64,000 nucleotides of DNA, taken from assembly GCF_036370855.1 (NCBI RefSeq), contig NC_088106.1:32874501-32938500 (forward strand). Reading direction: 5' to 3'. The notes below the pieces were generated by a model. It was not told the origin of the DNA. It ran no database searches and saw only the letters and a program-made list of their open reading frames with translations. Positions 1 to 11,900 of this stretch are shown piece by piece (the first letter of the stretch is position 1; every line of letters begins with the position of its first letter). Position numbers and translations under genes: made by a program. The DNA comes from Dromaius novaehollandiae. Its lineage: Eukaryota; Chordata; Aves; Casuariiformes; Dromaiidae.

Positions 1-593
1 TTCATCATAGGGAAGCCGTCCATCATGGACCCACAGCAAAAATGGGGTGTTCTCAGCCATGAAAGACCTGAAAGACCCAAGTTACGCCATAGAATATAGA
101 GATATTTGACTGCTGGATTTTTTAATACATGTGAATTCTGTGGTTTCTGCCTTAGATTCTTCAATCAAATATGTGAGTATACATGAATGTAAAATTTGTA
201 TAAGCTGTCTTCTATTGTAGTTGAGAAATAGGAATACCTGAATGGAGAAGCTACCAGAGCTGAACAGGTCACTGTTAGGTTTCTGTGCATGTGGGATCTG
301 GTAGCAAGTGCCAGGCTAGACTAGCCAGAGAGTAGGCTGAGAGGACTGGGAGCTGGGCCCTGGAGACACCAAAGGTCTGGGAACCAAATGCTGGAGTGAC
401 TGAGGGTCTGGGAAATGGCTACCAAAGATATGGAGGGTCTGAGAGAGGCCGACAGTCTGGGAGCTGGGTGCTGGGGAGACCACCTCAAGAAGGGGTTTCC
501 CTTGAGCACTGAGCCTTAGAAAGCAGGTGGGCTCTTTGTGCTGTCTCTGCTTATGTAGGTGCCTGTAAAGGCACTGTCCTTCTGTCTGTGCTA

Positions 594-596
<3 letters not shown>

Positions 597-634
<38 letters not shown>

Positions 635-684
635 CGTGTGCGTGCAGGCGTGTGTGTGTGTGCGCGCGGGCGTGTGTGTGTGCA
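597..684. repeat. TG/CG microsatellite
   Basis: A run of 17 pure TG units (597-630) is followed by interrupted TG, CG and GTGCGTG units up to about 684. Alternating purine-pyrimidine sequence of this kind can adopt Z-DNA. It yields several long but meaningless cysteine-valine or threonine-histidine reading frames on both strands. Confidence 0.95.
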
Positions 685-3600
685 CCTGCACATGCATACT
701 GGGAATTTGTGCTCAGCCTCGCTGTTGGCTGGTCTTCAAGGAAGGAGCAGTCGCTCATCCTGGCAGACGCAGGAGGGGAGGAATACTCCGGGCCCTTCAG
801 CCCCTGGACTTGGCCACCCTTCGCAGGAGCGCAGGGAGTATCACAGCCTTCAGCATACCTTCCCAGCCTGCACACGGGGTTTCACCCGCTAGTCTGCATT
901 CACTGTCTTGGCACATTCCTGTAAAAGCCAGTATGGAACTAAAAGACCATTCCTTTTGCAATACACTTACTGCTGTCACAGGACTGCAAGTCTCTAACCA
1001 AGCCATTTCTAAAAATGAGTAAGTGTGTTGGGCCAATAAACACCATTTACAATGCTGGGCCAAAATAATTCCATCCTTTAGTCCCTTATCTAAGAGCTCA
1101 TTTGCTCTCTTTCCTATTGATCATCTTGAGCACAAATGTTGCAGATGAGTAGAGCAAATATCTGGCATTACAGAAGACACACCTGATCTTGCATATGCTC
1201 ACTGGCGAAACATTATGAACAGTTAAAGCCATAAGTAAGCAGAGTGATTTCACAACTGGCAGGCGTATCAGTGGGAATGTATGGAGCATGATGCACAGAA
1301 TTCCTGCTGCAGTATTTTCTTCCTTCATAGCATGACAGCAAGGAAGCTTTTCAGCTGGAGTACACAAAAGCCTACCGTAACTGAGAGCAGGAGAGTACAT
1401 TCAGAGCACCCTTTGCCAGTGAGCCACTAGCTACTTTATAATTTTTGTTTACTTTTATTTACTTTAGATTTTTGCTCCATTGTACAGTCTTCTTCAAAGA
1501 AGGTTCGAGAGATAAAACCAGAATATGATCTTTGAATAGATCTAACCATACACAGTGTGAACCTGCTCTGGAATTCCTTCGAGGTACCCCTTGTGAGCTG
1601 ATCGGACCCTTTAAAGACAAATTCTTCCAGGAAGTCTGAAAACTGTCAGGGCTGTCAGCATGACTGTCACCAGAGGTTCAGCTCTTCTTTCTGAGCTAAA
1701 CCATGACATCTTCCAGGAAGGAAGAAAATGAAAAAAACTCCGAGGCAATGTAACACTGGATGGCACTGAAAACCGCAGCTCAGGTTATAAATGTCCTTTT
1801 GATAAAATGGTAGCACTGAGGATATGCTGCTATGGCTGCTTTAAGGTTTAGGACAAGATTTTTGTTTATTTGGATTAAACTGAAAATCAACAGTCCTTGG
1901 AGGATCTGCATCAATGTAACATGGTTCTTTCAAATTAAAAGACCTGGAATACAGCAAGAAACACTCGTGGTGAAGTTAATCTCTACCCCAGAGCAAACTG
2001 TAACTAATTCCATAGGTTATTAATCACTTATACAGGTTACCTCAGCTATCTAAATTCAGCCTTTCTACAAACACATTTTTAACTCTTTATCCATAATGTT
2101 TCCCTCCCTATGCCCTTGCCTTGAAGTGCACTCAAGGTTTTTCATGTTGTCCTGCTGCTGTGAGCTAGAAAATATCTCCTTTGCAAAGCAACTCAAATGC
2201 TCCTCTCCTTTATGGGCTTCTTCGGCAGTCAGTGTGTAGGTGTGTCTACGTCCAGCATCCCGTCTCTTCTGTGAACGTCCAGGACAGGTGAGAACAAATG
2301 GAATCGCTGGGTGTTCACGGCGGGGGTGGAAGTTAGTAAGCCATGAGACGATCTGCCTTAGAAGGCAGGTTTTGCAACAGTTTTTCAGGGAAATAAGGAG
2401 GTAGCAGGACCCTTAGTGGGAAAGCCCCCTTCTCTTGAGAACACACACACAGCATAAAGCCATGGATGAGGACACACAAGCACACATGCACATAATCATG
2501 TTGTGCTCAGCTGCTGGAGGGAGGCACGGGGGGGATTGTAGCCCCACGTGGGGCAGGATGACTGCCTGGGGAGTGGAAGGAGGCATCATATGGCTCTTCT
2601 GCTTTCATCTGCATGTCACCCTGCAGAGTGCCGTACACTCTCACACCACTTGGTGCTGTGGCCAATGCCTATTGCACTGTACCTCCGATTCTTGCTTGGT
2701 GATTTAGGACTGTTAATTTTCTACTAGACATTGTGGCAGCAAAATGGGAATAAGTGTTCACCTATCAGAAGTTCCTCTTCATTTTAAGAAGTGCCACTGG
2801 CTCAGAAACTCCTAGTCACAAGGCATTTAGGCTTCAGACACTTACTTTCCCAGTGAAAACCCAATTACTGTAACTGGAGGTGAGGAGCTTAAATACTTTG
2901 CTGTATCTAGGCCTTTGAGGGGAAAACTCCCGCCCTTAAAGGAGGTGAGTGTCATTTTATGGTTTGTCTATGAAGTGACTCTCTGGTGTCATTAATGGTC
3001 CTTATAACTTACATTACACAGGAGTCTGATGTTCTACCAAGGCTCCTGTACACCAGTACTTGACAAACTGGGTCTCAGGCTATGAATCCCCCTGGGAGAT
3101 CAGGACTTACCCTGCAGGTCTAGGGGGAAAAGTAATCTTCCCCCACCCTATGTTGGGCTAATATCCTTGCTGCCTCACTGGGGAAGGCAGAACCTGAAGG
3201 AGCTGGGCAGCCTCCAGCTGCTTCTGCACATCTGGGTGGGGAGCAATTCCAGGATATTTCGTGGCAGGAATGGGTCTTGTGATGCCTCGTGCTGCTGCAA
3301 TTATTCTGTTCACCTGCTGCCTTATCCTGGCACCATCTCCTGGCGCAGAGGGATCTTTGCAAGATGGCAAGGAAGGGAGGGAGGAAGAAAGCGTGAACAG
3401 GGGCTGGGCCGTGCCTGGGAGCAGGCAGAAGCTTCGCAATGTCACTCATCAGCAATGAAGACTCTGCCTGACTCACATACACATACTGTGCTGCAACCTC
3501 CCAGGCCCTAAGCACAGCAGAGGAATTTACAGTCAGGGCATATAGTCAAAATGTTCCTAATTTGGGCAATACAACGCTTACCAATGTCTCACAGGCTGGC

Positions 3601-4990
3601 ATATGGCATTAAACAGATGCTTTTGGTCTTTTATGCCTATACTGCTCCCATGCAACACTATCAGATATGGTCCCCTTCCTCACTCCCGCTGCGACCTTTC
3701 CAGTCCTTGGATGCTGGAAGCGTGCCAGCCTGTCACACTAACAGGCAATGCAGTACTGGGCATTCTGGTATCCTTCACCTAAGTTATTAAAGTGCCCAGA
3801 TATACTGCATTTCTTTCCTCTTTTAATAACAGTTTCCTTGCCACAGGTTCAGTGCTTAATAAGGTTCAGCGTTGAGCAAGGTACAATGTTGCTTTCCCTA
3901 AGTTTCTTAGCAGAATGTGACACAAAGCGTCATTTTAAGAACTTCTAGGGTTACTCCTGGCATAGTGTCAGCTGCTACTGGCAGCCTGGCAGAAGGGTCA
4001 TGTTCAATAGAGGTCTTGCTTCTGTTACGTTATACATGTCAGCTGTGTGATTTCTTTGTTCGGAGGCTGGTAGAGTCCATGAACACATTTTTTACACATT
4101 TAAAGTTCAGGTTTGGTTACTCAGAAAAATGTGGCGCCGTGCAGAAATACTTGGCTTATTCCTGAGCTCGCTTGCTCTGAGACTAGGAGCGGGGAAGAGC
4201 TGGCCCAGTTACCTGGGGCAGGATGCCTCCACTGCCCATGCCCACCCGGTGAGGGGGAATTCAAGTGCTTCCTCACGGTGCCGTATCAACACCACTTCAA
4301 GGTGTTGAGCATACGCAGACACTTTGTGTTATTCCGATATTTAAGTCCACACCAGAAAAAATAGAATTTTGGACAAGAAATTCCTACAACAATGATTCAC
4401 TATATAAAACAAATACACACCACACTCATCCTGTCCCTCTCTCCTTCTTCAGACAAAAATGAACCAATATTTGAAAGCATCATTTAAAACCTTAAGTGGA
4501 AATGTAATACTGGTAAGTTCCGAGAAAGATATTATAATTCAATCGTATGATAACTCCTCCCTTCTGTTTCCTCCGGAAAAATTGCTGTCCTGTTCAGGTG
4601 AGACTCAGTGAACTTTACATTCAACTCACAGATCTCAGCATGCAGTGGAGATGGCTACGTTTGACTGGGCCAGAATTCCTCTTGCCACAGTATAAGGTTA
4701 TCTGACAGCTCTGAGTCTCTCCCGAGCTCTTGCTCTCGCTGGTGCCAGTGTAGCCACTGGCAGGGCTCATCAGCACTATTGCTCTTCTTCTCATTAAGAG
4801 CTGGTCAGGTTCTTCTCCTCTGTCCCTGATGCTTCATTCGCACACCCTGAGTGAGAAAATGCCTCCTCTGATCAGTGTTGCTTCACCAGGAAATCCGAGC
4901 AAACTGTAATGGGAAAGAGAATGGGAATATCCACACACACTATCATGGAAACAAATAGGACACACTACATGTCTAAACCGTGTTTCCTTA

Positions 4991-5890
4991 GCTGAAGCTC
5001 TAAAGAAAAAAGGTGGCTCTCAGCACACTGGCCGGGGCCTTAAGAGACCCATATGCAAGATTTGTCCTGGCCTGGCCATCAGATAGGTGCCACACAGGCA
5101 AGTGTGGGACTCAGGATGGTGCAGCCCGTAGAGAAGGGGTTTGCTCTGGGATGCTCCCCAAGAGCTAAGGAACCGTGGGTGTACCACGGCCGGAGTCACC
5201 ACACTGTAGAGTTGCCGTAGCCTAGCGGCACACCCTCCAACGACCTCATGATTGCTGGACAAACCAAGTCGGCAAAGGGGAAGCGATACCACAGACTCAC
5301 AGCGAAAGCATCTAGGTACTGTGGAATGTACCGTGGACGACCTGTTGACAGGCATACTGTTCTCCAGTGAGCACTGGGCTACCTGTTGAGTATGCATACT
5401 GTTACCAGCTGTGCACTGCATTATCTGTTGATACACATACTGTTCTTGACTGAGGCCATACAGCTGTTGTGTAACCATGGTCTGGCATTGTTTGATTGGA
5501 TAATGAACTAAGCCCAGGAAGGATAAAAGAAAGTAAGCCACACACCTCCTGTGTGGACTGGGAAGCACTGTCAACTGGCCTGTGGACCTGACAACCCACC
5601 CATCAGCAGGGACACCCGTGATGTCAACTGCCAGGGAGAACATGAATTATCCCTGCACAGCTGGAGCACGGTGAGAACAATCCAGGGAAAACTGTTACTG
5701 GAAGAGTGGCACCTTAAGGACAAGGAAAGGGCGAGAACAGTCATTATACTGTGCATCTGTGGTTTCACTGTAGGGCTTTGATATATTCCTAGTTGTGTTG
5801 TAGTTTTAGATTTGTTATATTTGTAGTTTGCAGATTGTTTGGTGTCCAATAAACTCCTATACTTGACAAACTATTTCTCTTGAGCTCAGC
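4991..5890 (+). mobile_element. Unclassified LTR-like repeat (possible solo LTR fossil)
   Basis: The block has the layout of a long terminal repeat. It contains a tandem array in the upstream half, an inverted CCAAT (ATTGG, 5495-5499), a TATA-like GGATAAAAG at 5521 and AATAAA at 5848-5853. The ends are weakly inverted: TGAAGCTC at 4993 against GAGCTCA ending at 5888. I saw no convincing target-site duplication, no primer-binding site and no internal retroviral genes beside it. If it is an LTR it is a solo, degraded copy about 0.9 kb long. The alternative is an unrelated repeat or chance resemblance. The family is not recognised. Confidence 0.3.
5353..5470. repeat. Imperfect 42-bp tandem array
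   Basis: Units starting with CATACTG begin at 5353 and 5395, and a CATAC start recurs near 5436, giving a period of 41-42 bases. Each unit ends in a CTGTTGA-like motif, and the copies diverge in the middle. Because 42 is a multiple of three, the minus strand keeps an open frame through the array, which creates a 207-codon frame with degenerate 14-residue repeats. I regard that frame as a by-product. Confidence 0.7.
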
Positions 5891-7174
5891 ATGACTAATC
5901 CTGGAATTGGAAAGAATCCTGGTAGCCCCTTTAGCGGTGCATCACACCAGCATCTCTTCAAACCAGTCACTTGGATGCAGATACAAGGAAGCCTCAGAAG
6001 CCAATGTGGGATTCAAGATCAAAGCTGCAAACTCAGCTGCTGCCCAGCCCGAAGGCAACTGAAGTCCATCACTGTCTCTATTTTTGACCTGGACCATCAG
6101 GTGACCTGGATGTCTTCTTTCCACCTCTTCAGGGACCTCCACTACATCCCCTGCAAAAAGCTGATCTACTAATCATTCTGAAAGTCCATCAACCAGAGAC
6201 ACAAGGAAAGGACAGGTGCTGTTCACTTTTAGGATATAGTGGGAAGAGGAACTGCCATTCTATACAATGGGGCAATTGTTGGCACATAGCTCAGGAGGAG
6301 CAGATACTATCTTTACTCTTTCCTCAGCTGGGGATGGATTCAAACTCCACCTCTTGCGCCCTCAGAAGGGACCATGCTGCATAATCTGACAGAAACACTT
6401 TCCACCAGCTCTACTGAACCTGGTCCAGTGGAAAGACGGAACGTAAGATCAACAACGATGATGACCGGCTCTCACCTAGGGCTCTTGCCTGGGGCAGGGG
6501 AGAGCTGGCTTCCAGCCTTCACTCCAAGATCATCTAGTGACAAATTTGCACAGCATGCATAAACACCTCTTGAAGGAGCTGGAGACTTCCCAAGGAAAGC
6601 AGGACTTTTAGGGGGAACACAGAACAGGTAGGTATCTGAAGGGAAATCTTGAATAGCCAGATGAAGAGAGAATAGATTCCTATTTGTTACCAATCAGGCC
6701 AAATCCTAGGGGTGGGGGAGCACAAACTTGGATTGTCAGGAAACTGTGCTGTGCCTGGTCAGGATGAAAAGAGCTAAGGAAGCCAAAAGCTAGCGTAGTA
6801 TGCCCAAGATCTTGGCTTCTCAATATAGGACACTAAAGGATCTGATAGCCAGGGCATTACAGGATTCCACCCACATCTCCTAGGGCAAAGGAACCTGATT
6901 TGCCAAAGGATTTCAGCAAAACTAGATTTCTGCTTATAGTCTCTAGGCCACTAGAAGAGGCACATCAGACCAGGGAGTTTCAGTTTTGATCAGTATATAA
7001 TTCCTACTTACAGTCAGGACACAACAAATGAAAATCAACTGTTATATCCCACAGAAAATGAAAGCCTGGCTTTTTTTTTTTTTTGAAGTAAGTGTTGTGT
7101 GTTATTACTTTTTTTTTAAACACAGGATCAAAACCCACCTTCATTACAGCTCTAAAAATAATGTTAAGAGGCTT

Positions 7175-8943
7175 CAAAACGTGAAGAGATCTTTATTTGT
7201 AGAAAGGTACTTCTGAAAGACAGCATTACGTGGTCTTATAAATTAATAGTTCAAAGATATCCACAATAACATAAGCAATCAAAATCAAAACTCCTGATGC
7301 ATAAAGTTTCTACTGCGCTTCTGATTCTCTGTTAGGTTTAAATATGTTTGTCTTGAAATAGAAGATTACAGCTGCATTGCACTTTAGGTTAAGCAACAGA
7401 ATACATTACCATGGCCAAATATACACATGGCACAACCTGTACAGCCCTTGCCTTGCATGGCCAGTTCATATGTCATGCCACTTTTGACTTCTGCCTGTTG
7501 GTGTAATGGTGTGAACAGTACCTGTCAGGTAGCTAACAGTTCTCTTAATTACCCCTCAAGGCCCATTACTGCTATATGATATCAAGCACTATTCCTATCG
7601 CTTGCCTATTCCCACTCGTAATGCTACAATACAATCTTCATCATCAAAATTTAAGGGAAGGCTAAGACCAACATCCAGGAGCTGGAAATACCTGTCCATA
7701 AGATGAGTACATAAAAGTTAAATTGGTGGAGGATCTCAGGAACAGAATCCTGCTGTAAGGACATATGCATCTGGCTGGATAGCCCTGACCTGCTCTGCTC
7801 CCAAAACAAAACTGAAAAAATCCTCTTCAGATCTCTGTGGACTCAGATTTATAAAACTTTTTATGTTGGTGTGTGACAGTCACATTCATTAAAAAAAAAA
7901 AAAAACACTGTAGTGCACTTATAGTAATAGGGCAAGAGTACGTAGAGTGGGATCTCAAATGCTAACAGAAACAAAAGGCCTGCCTTGGCATTAGCAGGTC
8001 AGATGCTGTAAAGACGCCTCAAACACTGCACATTAGCAAGGGCACTGCTGCTGTCAGCTAGCTCTGACTCCAGTCATGTGCCATAAACCTTGATATTGCC
8101 TTGCCTACCTCTCCCAAATACACTGGTGAGCAGCAGGGTGGTAAGTAGCTCTAGGTTTAGGATCAGGGACCCTACTGCCGTAATTCTGCTGGTAATACCA
8201 GACAAAGGCAACATAAAACCCAAAAGGTCCCTTGCTCCCCAAAAGTAATGCTTGCTACTAAGCCTCTTTTGCCAGAAGAATGCCATATGCAGAGGGGAAG
8301 GGTGAAAGGATAAGAGAAAAGGAAGGAGAGTCCCCTGAATTTAATCTTCTATTTTTCAAACTCAGCTACACTCCCAAATCTAATACCCAAGTCTGCAGGC
8401 TGCAATAAACTACAGATTCCAAGCTGTGAAGTTTTATGTTGGCCCTTCTGCCTGAACACTACATAATTACATATTACATGACTATTATATAGACAACAGA
8501 GAAGGTCAAAGACATGCTATAGGCTGCTCCCATCTTCCCCTCACCTCTTGGATGCAGAACGTATGTAGCAATGAAACTGAAAAGAAAGAGAAACAATAAT
8601 CACCAGAGCCTGAGAGATGTAAGGACTCTTCAAGGACTCTTCTACTGCCTGGATGGAGGCAGAAACCAACTCTAAACATCAGGTGAGAGGTAAGACTTTA
8701 AAAGAAGTCTGTACGCTTAGTTTGAGTGTTCGGATTAAACAGAAAACCCACACAGTCAAAAACATGAATGCACTCTTCTTTTGAAAGAGCAGACACCATG
8801 TTTCTTTACTTGTTTCATTACCCTAAAGAAATAAGCCAAGGAGCATTTCATGTGCTTGTTTGATCCATCGATTTGACTGTGGCTGAGCTAGAGATGCAGT
8901 CATCATGTGATGGTATCTGCTCAGCTCTCAGAACGTGTTGTTC
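7175..8943 (-). terminator. D2HGDH: D2HGDH 3'UTR and probable poly(A) site
   Basis: The minus strand downstream of the D2HGDH stop codon contains a canonical AATAAA (TTTATT on the plus strand at 7192-7197), followed by GT-rich sequence. A weaker ATTAAA lies nearer the stop, at about 8339-8344, so a shorter 3'UTR of roughly 0.6 kb is also possible. No splice sites or other genes are evident in between. The 3' end is inferred from signals only. Confidence 0.5.
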
Positions 8944-11900
8944 TCAGGAATTGGAAGGCAGTGTCTTATATGGATTGAGAATCCCTTTGGGGTCTAACAT
9001 GGCTTTGAAACGCTGCATTAGAAAGACTGCTTCCTTGGGTTTGCTGTACTGAATGAAGCACTTTTTCTTGAAACCCAATCCGTGCTCTGCACTGATACTG
9101 CCATTGCATCTTGCAGTCCACTCATACACAAATGGTTCAATGGCATCCAGCAGGGAATGGCTGTAGGATTCCGCTGTGACGTTCAAGTGCAAGTTTCCAT
9201 CTCCTGGAAGAAAACATTGAGTTTTTCTCACGGACCTGTCTCTGCAAAGGCCCTGCAATGGAGATTCATTACTGGCTCAGCCATGCACTCAAACAACAGT
9301 GCCTTTGTTAGGCTCCAAATTGTGTGTAGAAGGACTATGAACTGTCCTTCTACAAACACCAGGCTTCTTCTGTGCACAAATAATTCAAATAGAATCTTTG
9401 TTTTTGCATTCATTCAGTACAATCTTTGAGGAAGTCCTCTAAGTTAAGCAATTTTCAAACTCTTCTTTTTGTCATTTTAAAACTCAAACAACTGTGTTGC
9501 ATTAATTATTTTTTTGGCACTGAGATGGCATGCCAAGATTCCCCCAACAGTATTTCATGATGACAATTAGATTTTAACATAGCCCTGCATTACTTCGTTA
9601 TGCTTGTGCAATCTTCTAAATGCACTTTGGCACTGGGTCAACAGAAACCCTTTTGCTGCTTGTGCTAAATGGTCTTTGATTAACCACACAGTTACTGGGT
9701 ATTCAGAAGATAAAACACACAAAGGTAAACATAACTTATTCATTTTCACTCTGGTACCTCTTCCTGTTTCCCAGCAAACTCTCACAGTACATGGCCTAAC
9801 TCAATATCAAGAGCTACATTTGAAAACCAGTAACAAAGGCAACCTTTATTATGCAATCCCCTCTGTGTCTTTCAAATCACCTCAAACAAAGAATGCTGAA
9901 GAGTGTTCTGCTTTTATTAGCAGAAAAGCTCTGCTAAACAACTAATTTACCTGTCCAATTTACCTGGAGCATGTAAAATCCAACTAGCTTCAAAGCACGC
10001 TGACAAATGTACAAGCCTTTCTTTGAATTATTTGTATCACTTTCTTTGAGGAGCTAATGGCTCAGACATAATTGATTTCAAATCTACTTACTTTAGACAG
10101 GAAAGTGTTTAACCAAATGTGTCTATGTACATTAATTAAATTTATGTACAATTAAATAACCTACAGACTTGATCAGGAAGTACAGAGCAAAAAGATACTA
10201 ATGACCAATTCAATTACTGACTAGTAGTCATGCCATCTAATCACACTTGCCACACATATGTGAAATACTGTCTGAAAGCAATCAAATTCAAAACATGAAG
10301 ATCCTTGTGCACTCTCCTCCTTTGATAATTCTTAGCTAACAAATGCTATTTAGTCTCTGCCTCTCAGAAATCTAAAAAAACTCTCCAAAGCTATTAGACA
10401 GTTGCACGGCAAGTACACCTGGACCACAAGGGAGAAATCAGCTCCTCTCCCAGAATCTGCACTTACCCAGATGGCCATAGCCCACCACATTTTTGGCAGA
10501 CTGGCCCAGCCGAGCCCTGGTGTCAGTCACGAGATCATACAGCTTCCCCACGGGGAGTGAGATGTCGTATTTGTAAACATAACCGTCATGAGTGAGGGCC
10601 TCCGTGATCCTCTCCCGCAGGCTCCAGAGCATCTGCGGAATTGAAGATCAAAGAAATACAAATGAACCAGGTACTTCTCAGGTTCCATGCCACAAGGGGC
10701 AAAAAGTTCCTCTTTTAGGGGAAAAGAGTCTTGATTCTTGGCATGTAACATCAACTCCTGATATCCCTTTGCCTCTTGAAAGTGTGTAATAACATTTGTT
10801 CAGCAACATCTACAGTGAAGTGCTACACCAACTCTCTAAGCTTTACAGTACCCAAGAGAGAAAGAACATGAGTCATGTGTGCGGGCAGATACTCTCTCCA
10901 AACTAGTTCTGAGTTTCCCAAGAAGCAGGGATATCCCTCCTCTATTAACCTGCAAGGGTCGGTTTGGGAACCAGTGCTGGCAGAAGCACAGGCCACTGTA
11001 AAAGACCCATGTTCTTTGGGCAGACGCAAATCACTGTTCTCCTAACTGAGACACTACACATGACAACCTGAGTGCTTATAATGAATTGTCTGTCTCATTC
11101 CCTGAGATTGCAGTCTTGGCTGCAACGCACCATCACTCTGGCTTACAGAACTTTGTTGTTCATTCCTGGCCTCACTGACAACTCCTTCCTGACCTATGGT
11201 GGCTTCTGGTTTCCGTAGCTTTCAGGGGGTTTAGGTCCTGTTCCAAAAATTCCCCAGAGATATCATTCGCTATTCTCATGTTTTCAAAACAGAAAATATT
11301 CACTGAAACACCAAATACTTAGGTCTTCTGCTAAGAGTGGGCAGTGGGAAGCATTCTCCATAAACATACTTACTCAATGTGCCAAATACGCTATCATGTC
11401 ACTCAGGGACATTTACACCAAATATCAAACAAATACCAAAATTCCCTTTTAAAAATACAAATCCAAGCAGAGAATCATTCCAAATAGATTTGAGTATGGG
11501 GAAATGACGACTTGCCTTGATTTTCTTTTCATCTGTTGCCACAGTTCCATCAGTGACCAAACCAGAAGTCATAACTTGTTCTAGGAAGTTGTTCAGTTTT
11601 TCTTCATCGTGGGTCGAATTGGAGCCCGAAGTTTCAATTAAAACATAAAAAGGGCTCTCTGAAAACCAGGGAGAACAAAATGAGTAGATGCTCTGTGGTA
11701 AAAGCACAGGGATTTAGTACAGGTTTGGGAGCTTCAGCCAAGCCTGGCACATTTAATGGGGGGGCTCCACTGCCCAGATTTCTGGTGCTGAAAAAGAGCT
11801 GAGCTCGAATTGAAATCTTTTATGGGTAGGTCACTTACAAATTCTGTCCTCTATCTAACCATTACTCTTTAAAAAAACTAGTATTTTTATGGGTGGTAGT

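Larger units (their letters stand above)
1..7170. other. Intergenic DNA downstream of D2HGDH
   Basis: I see no coding exon here. The open frames are short and none resembles a protein family I know. In mammals GAL3ST2 and NEU4 follow D2HGDH, and I looked for sulfotransferase-like or sialidase-like stretches without finding any. The interval holds a TG microsatellite and an LTR-like repeat, listed separately. The rest is ordinary AT-moderate sequence with short A and T runs, for example near 7,071-7,084. A non-coding RNA cannot be excluded from sequence alone. Confidence 0.6.

Noticed and set aside
588-1022. Open frames of 60-144 codons on both strands around the TG repeat
   Set aside because: They are translations of the microsatellite (Cys-Val or Thr-His repeats) with random tails and show no conserved domain.
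5020-5643. 207-codon minus-strand frame with 14-residue repeats
   Set aside because: It is explained by a 42-bp tandem array whose period is a multiple of three. It has no recognisable domain and no gene context, and sits in an LTR-like repeat.
1-7170. A possible GAL3ST2-like gene, expected from mammalian gene order
   Set aside because: I found no sulfotransferase motif, no long exon-like frame and no matching splice structure. The gene may be absent or outside the window.
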